Positions 43,153-51,695 of a DNA stretch of 64,000 nt are shown in pieces; within the stretch, counting starts at the first letter, position 1; the number at the start of each line of letters is the position of its first letter. A program made the position numbers and the translations under genes. The stretch spans positions 1 through 64,000 of the forward strand of contig CAXBBL010000002.1 of assembly GCA_963974215.1 (NCBI GenBank). Direction: 5' to 3'. Origin of the DNA: Croceimicrobium sp963974215 (GTDB lineage Bacteria > Bacteroidota > Bacteroidia > Flavobacteriales > Schleiferiaceae). The notes under the pieces were generated by a model that was not told the origin of the DNA, searched no databases, and saw only the letters and a list, made by a program, of their open reading frames with translations.

Positions 43153-44700
43153 TTAAAACTTATCTCTTTGGATAAAGTAAACACCTTGGCTACCTGCAGC
43201 AACGGCGATATTTCTACTTCCGTAGATAGTAATCTCCTTTACGTCATTGATAGTTGGAGTCATTTGAGAACCATTAGAAAGAGTTTTAACTCCAATTGCT
43301 GGATCAGCAAACTCACCTACTACGTCGTAAGTATTGATAATGGGAGACTGACCAGCGAATCTATCTAAAGCAATAACTTTAACCGCTTTGCCATTGGCAT
43401 CTCCACCCATGGCTACGTATAATACATCTAAGGCTGAGTCATATTCCGTAGAAATCGCATTACCGATATTCGGAACTACATTACGAGTCCAAGCATTACC
43501 ATTAGCGGTAAAGTTGTAAACGCTCTCCACACCTGCTTGTGAATTACTATGAATAGTAACAAAAGTTCTTTCTGGACTCCACTCAATTCTGGTAGGATTA
43601 GGCATAAAGTTAGGATCGCGGAAAGGATCATCTGGACTAGTTGCAATTGTAATATCAGCACGCTCTAAGTTATTAGTTCCGCCATTGATAGGGAAGAACT
43701 TAGGAGCACTTAAGGTAAAGTTAGTAGCTGAAATTCCTGGAATCCAAGTTACATATTGATTACGTAATTCAAATTGACCTCCATTGGAAGCTACTACGAA
43801 CATATTATCCGTATTTTCTTGTCCAGGCCATTTCTCATTATTGTCAATCGCAATTGATCTACCACTATGAGCAAAAGTCAATGATTCTCCTTTATTGATG
43901 TTGATTAAGTTACGATCTAACTCATAAACTCCACCATTACCTTGACCGAAAGCATCTCCAGTAGTCACATAAAATCTTCTTGCTGCACCAACGATGTCAT
44001 TAGCAGATCTTCCTGGTAATGGAATTTCGCGGAAAGAACCTTCCCAGAACTCATCATTAATATAATCATAATCGATTCTAGTAACAACTGCACCATCATG
44101 ACCTGATAATAAATAACCTGAAGTAGCGGTGGATCTTTGACCCGCCATCATAATTTCGTAGTTACCAGAACCCGCATTTACGTCACCGTAAACCTCGTGG
44201 TAGTCTGCATCAAAAAAGTCTACACGATCTTTAAATTCATATTGACCAATGCCTACTTGTTTGTAAGCAGTAATGGAACCACCTACTTTAGGACCTGATC
44301 CATTTACATTATAGGAGTTTGTGTTTTGACCAGCAACCTCAGCGGCATGCCAAACTACAAAAACGATATCGTTAACCGTCCAAGCAGCAGATGCGCTCAA
44401 ATCCATTACTGCCGCTGCTCCAGTTAAATTTTCTGTTCCTGGTATTCCAGAAGCAGCTAAATTTAATTGCACTGGCTCAGCCCAACCACGGTAAGTGTAG
44501 TTTGCTTGTACACCAGATGCTTTACCTGAAAGTCCAAATGACTGTGCCATTGGAGTGATCATGCCTTGCAATTCTGATGCTTCGTAATTCTTAACAAAGA
44601 GATTACCTGAGTTTCCGCCTGGGGTAGAATTCAAGGCCTCTTCTCTGTTACAGCTCGCCAAAAAGGCCGCTGCGGCTAAAAAAAGTGTGATTTTTTTCAT
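43153..44700 (-). CDS. Tandem lipoprotein family member E
   Basis: 515 residues from the ATG at 44700 (MKKITLFLA). The frame extends 15 codons upstream, but a TACATTTG promoter box lies there and the other members start with MKK. Lipobox FLASC then NREE. Near identical to member F over the first 280 residues and the last 120; the middle (about 290-390) differs strongly. Landmarks: ANYTYRGWAEPV, WTVNDIVFVVWHAAE, GQRSTATSGYLLSGHDGAVV, RIDYDYINDEFWEGSFREIP, YVTTGDAFG and the closing IYGSRNIAVAAGSQGVYFIQ. Confidence 0.85.
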   Translation of the reverse strand: MKKITLFLAAAAFLASCNREEALNSTPGGNSGNLFVKNYEASELQGMITPMAQSFGLSGKASGVQANYTYRGWAEPVQLNLAASGIPGTENLTGAAAVMDLSASAAWTVNDIVFVVWHAAEVAGQNTNSYNVNGSGPKVGGSITAYKQVGIGQYEFKDRVDFFDADYHEVYGDVNAGSGNYEIMMAGQRSTATSGYLLSGHDGAVVTRIDYDYINDEFWEGSFREIPLPGRSANDIVGAARRFYVTTGDAFGQGNGGVYELDRNLININKGESLTFAHSGRSIAIDNNEKWPGQENTDNMFVVASNGGQFELRNQYVTWIPGISATNFTLSAPKFFPINGGTNNLERADITIATSPDDPFRDPNFMPNPTRIEWSPERTFVTIHSNSQAGVESVYNFTANGNAWTRNVVPNIGNAISTEYDSALDVLYVAMGGDANGKAVKVIALDRFAGQSPIINTYDVVGEFADPAIGVKTLSNGSQMTPTINDVKEITIYGSRNIAVAAGSQGVYFIQRDKF

Positions 44701-44733
44701 TGTCTGTTTAATTATGGGTAATAGTATAATGGG

Positions 44734-44741
44734 CAAATGTA
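44734..44741 (-). promoter_or_regulatory. -7 element before lipoprotein E
   Basis: TACATTTG on the minus strand, 33 bases before the ATG at 44700. Member F has a related TAACTTCG at 46949-46956, and both genes share AATTATGGGT just before the start. No clear -33 TTG. Confidence 0.45.
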
Positions 44742-44745
44742 GCAA

Positions 44746-45230
44746 AAAATCTTATAAGAAATAATTTGTGTATAAATATTTTATTCTGCTATTCAGCAAC
44801 TTACACAATCAATATATACTTTACACTATCATAAATTGCGTTAAATGGTACCCTTTTTTCGATTAACTATATGCTACTATCACTTTTTCATCTATTCTTT
44901 GGCAAAATATTGGAATTAGTCCCTTTATCACCAAAAATTAGTGCTTGATTTTTTTGGTAAGATTCTTCTTTTCCTGCCTACTATGCATTGGTTAAAAAAC
45001 CAAAAGTCATCTTAAAATAACCTAATTTCGGCTGTGAAGTAGTTGATGAACCTTAGCCAAATTCCCGTACAATGGTAAATTTAAATATGGAGCATTAATC
45101 TTATTCCGGAGTACTTTCAAATTGTCGGAAGCTAGATTTTGTATTGAATTGGAAGTCCCATCTTAGACTTCATCATATGCAGGGATAGTTTTAAGCAGTT
45201 CCTCGCCTTTTACCACAATGCAATTCCACT
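44746..45230. other. AT-rich gene-free stretch of about 490 bp inside the lipoprotein array
   Basis: Lies between the start of member E and the terminator of member F. No frame, RNA gene or copy of the inverted-repeat element was seen. Its AT-rich half next to E probably holds promoter and regulatory sequence. Confidence 0.4.
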
Positions 45231-45264
45231 AAAAAAAAGCCTCCCCTTTTGAAAAAAGGAAGGC
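45231..45264 (-). terminator. Terminator of lipoprotein F
   Basis: Imperfect stem AGCCTCCCCTTTT/AAAAGGAAGGCT (45238-45250 with 45253-45264) followed on the minus strand by eight Ts. Confidence 0.75.
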
Positions 45265-45345
45265 TCCAAAACTTAATCTAAGACCGGAATTTCTATTAAG
45301 CTTAATCCAGCTTAGTGAGTAACCGTCTTAGTTTTCAAACTATTT

Positions 45346-46917
45346 TTAAAACTTATCTCTCTGGATGAAGTAAACTCCTTGACTACCTGCCGCAACTGCT
45401 ATGTTTCTACTTCCGTAGATCGTGATTTCTTTAACGTCGTTAATGGTGGGAGTCATAGTGGTTACACCATCAGAAAGAAGTTTAGATCCAATCGCTGGAT
45501 CGGCAAACTCACCTACTACGTCATAGTCATTAATTAATGGAGATTGACCAGCGAATCTATCTAAGGCAATAACTTTAACGGCTTTCCCATTTACATCTCC
45601 GCCCATTGCAACATAAAGTACATCTAAAGCTGGATCGTACTCAGTTGAAATAGCATTACCAATATTAGGAATTACACCTAAGGTATAAACACCAGGAGTA
45701 CCAGTAGAAACTAGATTGTATACCGACTCAGCCCCAAAGTTAACACTGTTTAAAGTGATGAAAGTTCTTTCAGGCGACCAGTTAATTCTAGTTGGAATAG
45801 GATTTAGGTTAGGATCACGGAAAGGATCATCTGGACTAGTCGCAATGGTTAAATCGCCACGTTCATTATTCAGGGTCACGTTAGGTGTGGCCAAATTTAG
45901 CGGCGTTCCTAAAGCAAAATTAGTTGCTGAAATACCAGGGTTCCATGAAACGAATTGACGATATATTTCGAAATTAAAACCCAAACTACCTCCTACCACA
46001 AACAATTGATCAGTGTTTTCGGTACCAGGGAGCTTTTCGTTATTATCAATCGCAATTGACCTTCCGCTATAACCATTACTAAGCGATGCTCCTTTATTGA
46101 CGTTGATTAAGTTGCGATCTAGCTCATAAACTCCACCAGTTCCTTGTCCATAAGCATCGCCAGTAGTCACATAAAATCTTCTTGCTGCGCCAACTATGTC
46201 ATTAGCAGATCTTCCTGGTAGGGGAATTTCTCGGAAAGAGCCTTCCCAAAACTCATCATTAACATAATCATAATCGATTCTAGTAACAACTGCACCATCA
46301 TGACCTGATAATAAATAACCTGAAGTCGCGGTTGATCTTTGACCCGCCATCATGATTTCGTAATTACCAGAACCAGCATTTACGTCACCGTAAACCTCAT
46401 GGTAGTCTGCATCAAAAAAGTCTACACGGTCTTTAAATTCGTATTGACCAATACCTACTTGTTTGTAAGCGGTAATGGAACCACCTACTTTAGGACCTGA
46501 TCCATTTACGTTGTAAGAACCGGAGTTCTGAAAACCGCCGTTTCCATCAGAAACTTCAGCGGCATGCCAAACTACAAAAACGATATCGTTTACCGTCCAA
46601 GCCGCAGATGCGCTTAAATCCATGTAACGAGCTGCTCCTGATAAATTTTCAGTACCAGCGATTCCTGATAAAGTTAAATCTAGTCTCACAGGCTCAGCCC
46701 AACCACGATAGGTATAATTTGCTTGTACACCAGCTGCTTTACCTGAAAGTCCAAATGATTGTGCCATTGGAGTGATCATGCCTTGCAATTCTGATGCTTC
46801 GTAATTCTTAACAAAGAGATTACCTGAGTTTCCGCTATCGGTAGAACTTAAGGCTTCTTCTCGATTGCAACTGGCTAAAATGGCTGCAGCTGCTAAAAAA
46901 AATGTTGTTTTTTTCAT
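45346..46917 (-). CDS. Tandem lipoprotein family member F
   Basis: 523 residues, lipobox ILASC then NREE. DNA as well as protein is near identical to member E across the conserved flanks (for example 46234-46510 against 44041-44290), showing recent duplication or gene conversion, while the central 100 residues are different. Family landmarks as in E, with GSGPKVGGSITAYKQVGIGQ and SNGYSGRSIAIDNNEK. First gene of the array as transcribed and nearest to the ECF sigma factor, which points the other way. Function unknown. Confidence 0.85.
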   Translation of the reverse strand: MKKTTFFLAAAAILASCNREEALSSTDSGNSGNLFVKNYEASELQGMITPMAQSFGLSGKAAGVQANYTYRGWAEPVRLDLTLSGIAGTENLSGAARYMDLSASAAWTVNDIVFVVWHAAEVSDGNGGFQNSGSYNVNGSGPKVGGSITAYKQVGIGQYEFKDRVDFFDADYHEVYGDVNAGSGNYEIMMAGQRSTATSGYLLSGHDGAVVTRIDYDYVNDEFWEGSFREIPLPGRSANDIVGAARRFYVTTGDAYGQGTGGVYELDRNLINVNKGASLSNGYSGRSIAIDNNEKLPGTENTDQLFVVGGSLGFNFEIYRQFVSWNPGISATNFALGTPLNLATPNVTLNNERGDLTIATSPDDPFRDPNLNPIPTRINWSPERTFITLNSVNFGAESVYNLVSTGTPGVYTLGVIPNIGNAISTEYDPALDVLYVAMGGDVNGKAVKVIALDRFAGQSPLINDYDVVGEFADPAIGSKLLSDGVTTMTPTINDVKEITIYGSRNIAVAAGSQGVYFIQRDKF

Positions 46918-47137
46918 GATTGGAAAATTATGGGTCCAAAATAGAGTTCGAAGTTACGAAAAATTAGTATTGAAAATAATTTACTTGAATGTACTTAAAT
47001 CTACTAATCAGTTACTTATATCTTAGATATATCTCAAGCACTATCATTAAAACACAATTTTAGATAGCTATTCTTTTAAACACATTAAACTATTCTTAGA
47101 TTTCACCCTCCAATAGACATAGATTAGTTTCGATCAA

Positions 47138-47662
47138 ATGATAGAGCCGAAAGAGTGGAAAGAATGGTTACAAGAAAAGCGCTTTGAACCTTTGTTCAAT
47201 GCCTTAGTGGATCAGTTCACCGAGCCTTTATATTGGCAGGCTAGAAAATTGGTCGCACGCCACGATTTAGCCGATGATGTTCTGCAAGATTCTTTTATCA
47301 GTGTGTGGAAAGCCCTCCCGAATTTTAAGGCTGAATCTAATTTCTATACTTGGCTTTTTCGTATTGTAAGCAATCAGTGTTTTGCCTGTCTTAAAAAAGA
47401 GCAGCGATATACCGAAATTAACGGTAATTCCTTGGCCAGTTTAAACGATGATCCCTTTTTTAATGGTGACAAAGCCTTACTGGATCTTCACAAAGCAATA
47501 AGCAAACTTCCAGTAAAACAGCAACTGGTTTTTAAACTGCGCTACTTTGAAGATATGCCTTACAATGAAATGAGTAAAGTCCTAGAAACTTCCGAAGGCG
47601 CTTTAAAAGCATCCTACCATCACGCGAAAGAAAAAATAAAAAAAAGCTTTCACCTCGATTAA
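47138..47662 (+). CDS. ECF sigma factor
   Basis: 174 residues. Region 2 (about 20-90) has DQFTEPLYWQARKLVARHDLADDVLQDSFISVWKALPNF and TWLFRIVSNQCF; region 4 (about 120-170) has SKLPVKQQLVFKLRYFEDMPYNEMSKVLETSEGALKASYHHA, a helix-turn-helix that reads the -35 box. Regions 1 and 3 are missing, as in all ECF factors. The next gene encodes a short membrane protein of the anti-sigma type. It is divergent from the lipoprotein array with 220 bp between starts; whether it controls the array is not shown. Confidence 0.92.
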   Translation: MIEPKEWKEWLQEKRFEPLFNALVDQFTEPLYWQARKLVARHDLADDVLQDSFISVWKALPNFKAESNFYTWLFRIVSNQCFACLKKEQRYTEINGNSLASLNDDPFFNGDKALLDLHKAISKLPVKQQLVFKLRYFEDMPYNEMSKVLETSEGALKASYHHAKEKIKKSFHLD

Positions 47663-47696
47663 ACTATTTCTTCCAGAAAAGGTCTAACAATTAGTT

Positions 47697-48077
47697 ATGA
47701 ATAATTCCGAATACAAAATCCCCGAAGGCTATTTTACCCAAAAGAAAGCAGCTCTTAAACAAATCCCTCAGCAGGAAAGGAGAATTTTTAAGCTACCTCG
47801 CTGGCAAAAAGGCCTCACCATGGCGGCAAGCCTTGCACTTTTAATAGCGACAGGTATTTATTACTTAAATTTTAATAGCAACAGCGAAGAAAGTTTAAAT
47901 AAAGTAAGCCTCTCTGCCCTCGATGAATTTATTAGCTATAGCCCGTACTCCGCCTACCCTGAAACCTACCTGTATGAAGAAAGCGATTTCGACCTAGAAG
48001 AGATGCAATCCGAACAACTTTTCGATGAAGAACAATTAGATAGTTACCTTGATCAATATTCAAACGAATTTTTATAA
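47697..48077 (+). CDS. Anti-sigma-like small membrane protein
   Basis: 126 residues. A cytoplasmic N-terminus (about 1-38, with YKIPEGYFTQKKAALKQIP), one transmembrane helix (about 41-57) and a strongly acidic periplasmic tail (EESDFDLEEMQSEQLFDEEQ). The zinc-binding HxxxCxxC of ZAS anti-sigma factors is missing. Position 34 bp after an ECF sigma gene and before a Spy-like gene matches a common Bacteroidota trio, in which the middle protein is thought to hold the sigma factor at the membrane. Confidence 0.72.
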   Translation: MNNSEYKIPEGYFTQKKAALKQIPQQERRIFKLPRWQKGLTMAASLALLIATGIYYLNFNSNSEESLNKVSLSALDEFISYSPYSAYPETYLYEESDFDLEEMQSEQLFDEEQLDSYLDQYSNEFL

Positions 48078-48079
48078 AG

Positions 48080-48532
48080 ATGAAAAAACAGATTTGCCTC
48101 CTCCTAATACTTTGTAGCTCATTTTTTCTCGAAGCGCAAAGACATGAAAGGGATTTCGAAAAAATTGAATCCTTTAAAATCCAATACCTCACTGAAAAAC
48201 TAGACCTCAGTCCGGAAATGGCTCAAAAATTTTGGCCGGTGTATAATCAATACCAAAAAGAAACACGAGAGATCCTGAAAGGACATCGAGATTTCCCGCC
48301 GGAAGAACGCGATAAAATTGATTTTGAAGCAATGAGCGATGCAGAGCTAGAGAAAATGATTTTAAGTCAGCTCAACGATCAAAAAAAGCTCTCCGAACTT
48401 AAAATCCAATACTTCGAAAAGTTTAAGGCCTGCCTAGGAACCCGCGGCGCAGCCAACTATTATAGAGCCGAATTAGACTTTCACCGACGCTTGATGCGCG
48501 AGTTGGGAAAAAGAAGAAGAAATAGCCCCTAA
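48080..48532 (+). CDS. Spy/CpxP-like periplasmic protein
   Basis: 150 residues with a signal peptide (to FLEAQ). The mature part is helical and highly charged, with YLTEKLDLSPEMAQKFWPVY, the conserved opening of the periplasmic Spy/CpxP-type and heavy-metal-sensor-like family, followed by paired helices (MSDAELEKMILSQLNDQKK). Likely a chaperone or envelope-stress sensor. Starts 2 bp after the anti-sigma-like gene. Confidence 0.75.
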   Translation: MKKQICLLLILCSSFFLEAQRHERDFEKIESFKIQYLTEKLDLSPEMAQKFWPVYNQYQKETREILKGHRDFPPEERDKIDFEAMSDAELEKMILSQLNDQKKLSELKIQYFEKFKACLGTRGAANYYRAELDFHRRLMRELGKRRRNSP

Positions 48533-48569
48533 TTTTTTAAAAAAAATAGAATCTTTTAATATTCTATTC

Positions 48570-48577
48570 TTACATTT
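48570..48577 (+). promoter_or_regulatory. -7 element of tRNA-His
   Basis: TACATTTG followed by CCGACC, 29 bases before the tRNA. Matches TANNTTTG and the trailing CCG seen at other promoters in the window. Confidence 0.5.
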
Positions 48578-48605
48578 GCCGACCCAAAATATATGGGACC
48601 AACAT

Positions 48606-48683
48606 GGTGGTTGTAGCTCAGTTGGTTAGAGCATCGGTTTGTGGTACCGAGGGTCGCGGGTTCGAATCCCGTCTTCCACCCCA
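48606..48683 (+). tRNA. tRNA-His (GTG)
   Basis: A cloverleaf can be drawn with G-1 at 48606, D stem GCTC/GAGC, anticodon stem TCGGT/ACCGA around TTGTGGT with anticodon GTG, T stem GCGGG/CCCGT and TTCGAAT loop. C73 pairs with G-1 and CCA is encoded (48681-48683). In the acceptor stem two adjacent pairs (5:68 and 6:67) read T against T, which is unusual. A terminator follows at once. Confidence 0.93.
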
Positions 48684-48716
48684 AAGCCTTCCTCTTAAAA
48701 AAGGAAGGCTTTTTTA
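48683..48716 (+). terminator. Terminator after tRNA-His
   Basis: Perfect 10-bp stem AAAGCCTTCC/GGAAGGCTTT (48683-48692 with 48703-48712), followed by TTTT. Confidence 0.85.
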
Positions 48717-48805
48717 TTTCTTGGCCAGCAACTCCTCCCTAACCAGCATTTTTTTATAATTTAGGGCTCCCTTTATCCCCTAGTACTTCAGGACCAAACC
48801 CAAAC

Positions 48806-49804
48806 ATGAAAAAGTTAGACATTGTAGATTTTCTCAAAGGTTTCTCGATGTTAACTATCGTACTTTACCACTACCTGAATAAAATTGATCTACCTTCTTA
48901 TCTGCTTACCGCCAGTCGATTCGGCGGAACTGGCGTTCATCTTTTTATTTTTCTCTCTGGTTTTGGCCTCTACCTTTCACATCTGCGCAAGCCCATTAGT
49001 TATGGTGCTTTTTTAAAGCGTCGCCTTTCTAAAGTTTACCTGCCCTACATTATTATTGTACTTATCTCTGCCTTAATAGCACTTTTTCTGCCCATTTACG
49101 ACTCTTCGCTTTACGCTTTAGGTGGACATCTCCTTTTTTATAAAATGTTTGACGAATCTATTGTCGGCTCTTACGGCTACCCTCTGTGGTTTATCTCTAT
49201 GATTCTGCAATTTTACTTGGCCTTCCCCCTTATTGTTTGGTTACGAAAAGTTTTTAAGGGGAAGTCATTTTTAGTTGTCAGTTTCATCATTAGCCTTGGC
49301 TGGTCGGCCCTTGTTCTATATTTAGGTAAAGAATCGCTGCGTGTGTACAACAGTTTCTTCTTACAATACCTGTGGGAGTTTGCACTTGGGTTTACGATTG
49401 CCCAATGGCTGCAAAAAAGAAACTACCAATTTGAAATAAAAATTCTTCCTTGGCAAAGTCTTAGCCTTGGCTTAATTGTTTGTGCACTTTATGCCACCGC
49501 AGCCCTAAAAGGAGGCGACCAAGCCATGTTGTTTAATGATATCCCTGCCTTTTTTGGCTATACCTTATTGGCAGTATGGCTTTATCAAGTGGCCCAGCCA
49601 AAAATTAAAAGCTTTTTCCTATTTACCGGAAATATTTCCTATTCCCTTTACTTACTGCATGTGCTTTGCCTAATGATCCTTTTGCAGTTTAGCGATTCTA
49701 TAAATATCTATCTGCTCCTAGGCCTCGCCCTGATCATTAGCTATATCTTAGCCTTTTACTACCAAAAAATTGTAATTCGTATTTATCGCTTAATAGGTAT
49801 TTAA
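48806..49804 (+). CDS. Acyltransferase 3 family membrane protein
   Basis: 332 residues with about ten transmembrane helices. The N-terminus has DFLKGFSMLTIVLYHY, with the catalytic His, and FIFLSGFGLYLSH, and RLSKVYLPY follows, the family pattern. The usual Arg after Leu-Pro is replaced. OafA-type proteins acetylate or acylate exported sugars at the inner membrane. The next gene, 3 bp on, is a glycosyltransferase, which supports a glycan substrate. Confidence 0.85.
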   Translation: MKKLDIVDFLKGFSMLTIVLYHYLNKIDLPSYLLTASRFGGTGVHLFIFLSGFGLYLSHLRKPISYGAFLKRRLSKVYLPYIIIVLISALIALFLPIYDSSLYALGGHLLFYKMFDESIVGSYGYPLWFISMILQFYLAFPLIVWLRKVFKGKSFLVVSFIISLGWSALVLYLGKESLRVYNSFFLQYLWEFALGFTIAQWLQKRNYQFEIKILPWQSLSLGLIVCALYATAALKGGDQAMLFNDIPAFFGYTLLAVWLYQVAQPKIKSFFLFTGNISYSLYLLHVLCLMILLQFSDSINIYLLLGLALIISYILAFYYQKIVIRIYRLIGI

Positions 49805-49807
49805 GCC

Positions 49808-50932
49808 GTGCAATCTCAAACTGTCACCGTTCTTCACTTAGCTTCTTGGTATCCTTCAAAGGTTCATCCCACTTTGGGGAATTTCGTGGCAGAACATGTC
49901 TTAGCCATACAAACCAAAACTAAGGGGGCCGTTTTGGGTGCCTTTGCGGCAGATGCCAATTCTATTGATTATCGCGTTGAAAATGGTGTACCCGTTTGTC
50001 GTGTTTACTTTAAAAAGAAATTGCCCTTTACAAGTTATCTTAATGCTCTGAAACTAGGCTATCAAGAACTAGTTTCCCGCGGATTCACTTTCGACTTAGC
50101 ACATTTGCACGTTGCCTACCCTGCCGGGCTGTTTTTACTGCGATTAAAGCTACCCTACTTAATATCGGAACACTTCTCTGCTTATCAGAAAAATAGGCGG
50201 CAAGACTTAACTCTCGCCCAAAAATTAGCCTCCAAGCTTATCTTCAATAAAGCACAAGTAGTGGCACCTGTTTCTGATCAGTTAGGAATATCGCTCCAAG
50301 AATTCGGTGTAAAGAGTCCGCAAGTGACCATTGGAAATGTTGTTAATACCAATATCTTCCACTTCAAACCCAAAGTGGCTTCTAAGGTATTTCGAGTTTT
50401 ACATATCTCAAGTTTACAGGAGAGTACCAAAAACATTAGCGGTATTATTTCCGCTTTCGCAGATTTCCATAAAAGATTTCCTCTGTCAATTCTTAATATT
50501 GGCGGCGATGGCGATGCAGAGGACTTACTCAAGCATATTAAGGAAACTAATCTTCCCCACGAAGCCTATCGTATTTTGCCTGCATTAAGTAAAGAGGCGG
50601 TTGCCCGAGAAATAGAAGAATCGGATTGTTTTCTTCTCTTTAGCCATATCGAAAATCAACCAGTAGTAATTTTAGAGTCTCTTTGCATGGGCCGTCCTGT
50701 TATAGCTACCCGTGTAGGCGGTATTCCGCAATTGGTAGATAAAAGCCGAGGAATACTAATCGAAGCCAATAAGCAAGGTCATCTCATTGAAGCGCTGGAA
50801 GAAATGTATCAAAACCACAGAAATTACAAGGCAAAAAAAATGGCCTCCATCGCCCAAAGTGAATTTGGTTATGAGGCCATCGCCGAAAAATTCTCGCAAG
50901 TATATGCTAGCGTACTCCGCTTAGATGCATAA
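49808..50932 (+). CDS. GT4 glycosyltransferase
   Basis: 374 residues, GTG start. GT-B fold: HLASWYPSKVHPTLGNF and SEHFSAYQKNRR in the first half, TIGNVVNTNIFHF, VLHISSLQESTKNISGI, and the donor-site signature ENQPVVILESLCMGRPVIATRVGGIPQLV in the second. The first Glu of E-x7-E lies at ENQPVVILE. It follows the acyltransferase by 3 bp, so both may modify one glycan. Its 3' end overlaps the end of bshB1 by 26 bases. Confidence 0.9.
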   Translation: MQSQTVTVLHLASWYPSKVHPTLGNFVAEHVLAIQTKTKGAVLGAFAADANSIDYRVENGVPVCRVYFKKKLPFTSYLNALKLGYQELVSRGFTFDLAHLHVAYPAGLFLLRLKLPYLISEHFSAYQKNRRQDLTLAQKLASKLIFNKAQVVAPVSDQLGISLQEFGVKSPQVTIGNVVNTNIFHFKPKVASKVFRVLHISSLQESTKNISGIISAFADFHKRFPLSILNIGGDGDAEDLLKHIKETNLPHEAYRILPALSKEAVAREIEESDCFLLFSHIENQPVVILESLCMGRPVIATRVGGIPQLVDKSRGILIEANKQGHLIEALEEMYQNHRNYKAKKMASIAQSEFGYEAIAEKFSQVYASVLRLDA

Positions 50933-51632
50933 GGTTTGAAAGACCAATATCTTGTGCTTTAATAAAGCCTTCGCCGTATTCTACCCCTATTAACCTACCC
51001 ATATCTTGCGCCCGATAGCTTACACTATCCATAAAGTTCTTTGAACTGATTACTGTTTTGGGTTCATTAGAATTGGGATCATAAAACTGTGACTCATATG
51101 CCTTTATGGAGGCTACCTTGGTATGAATATGTTCACCGATATCCATTATAAAATCTGGTGTTAAGCTCTGAAATTGAATGTAATAGAGTAATAAACTAGG
51201 ACGATATGGTTCTTGCTCCACTCCGTCATCCGTAGTTTCAATCTTGCGTAAGCCTGCTAAAAAGGAGGCTTCCTTAACTAGAAAAGAACCCCGACCATGG
51301 TCGGGATGACGATCTGTAGGAGCATTAGCAATAACTATTTCAGGACGGTATTTTCTAATCATTCGCACCACCTCAAGTTGATGTTCTATATCATTTTTGA
51401 AAAAGCCATCCTTAAAACCAAGGTTTTCGCGTACCGCTAAACCCAGTATTTTGCCAGCTGCCTGCGCTTCCTGCAGTCTTATTTCTGCTGTACCACGTGT
51501 GCCTAGTTCGCCTTGTGTAAGATCTACTACACCGCATTTATAACCTAAAGAACTCTGTTTAGCTAAAGTACCAGAACAGCTTAGTTCTACATCATCAGGA
51601 TGGGCACCAAAAGCAAGGATATCTAATTTCAT
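50907..51632 (-). CDS. bshB1: Bacillithiol biosynthesis deacetylase BshB1
   Basis: 241 residues. The zinc site is AHPDDVE near the N-terminus (GAHPDDVELSCSGTL) with the later His in HPDHG; GELGTRGTAEIR and YGEGFI match the BshB1 branch. It deacetylates GlcNAc-malate to GlcN-malate in making the low-molecular-weight thiol bacillithiol, used by many Bacteroidota. bshA and bshC are not in the window. Confidence 0.93.
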   Translation of the reverse strand: MKLDILAFGAHPDDVELSCSGTLAKQSSLGYKCGVVDLTQGELGTRGTAEIRLQEAQAAGKILGLAVRENLGFKDGFFKNDIEHQLEVVRMIRKYRPEIVIANAPTDRHPDHGRGSFLVKEASFLAGLRKIETTDDGVEQEPYRPSLLLYYIQFQSLTPDFIMDIGEHIHTKVASIKAYESQFYDPNSNEPKTVISSKNFMDSVSYRAQDMGRLIGVEYGEGFIKAQDIGLSNLMHLSGVR

Positions 51633-51646
51633 AATCGTTTTAAAAG

Positions 51647-51672
51647 AAAAACCCCGGTCTAGACCAGGGTTT
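51647..51672. terminator. Terminator of the QDDE lipoprotein gene
   Basis: Near-perfect palindrome AAAACCCCGGTCT/AGACCAGGGTTTT with T-rich ends on both strands, between the lipoprotein and bshB1. Confidence 0.75.
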
Positions 51673-51695
51673 TAATATAACAAAAATCTTAAAAA

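Noticed and set aside
36567..46917. Reading the six lipoproteins as SusD-like or RagB nutrient-binding proteins
   Set aside because: There is no SusC/TonB-dependent receptor in the window, and the sequences are strand-rich with propeller-like repeats instead of the helical TPR fold of SusD.
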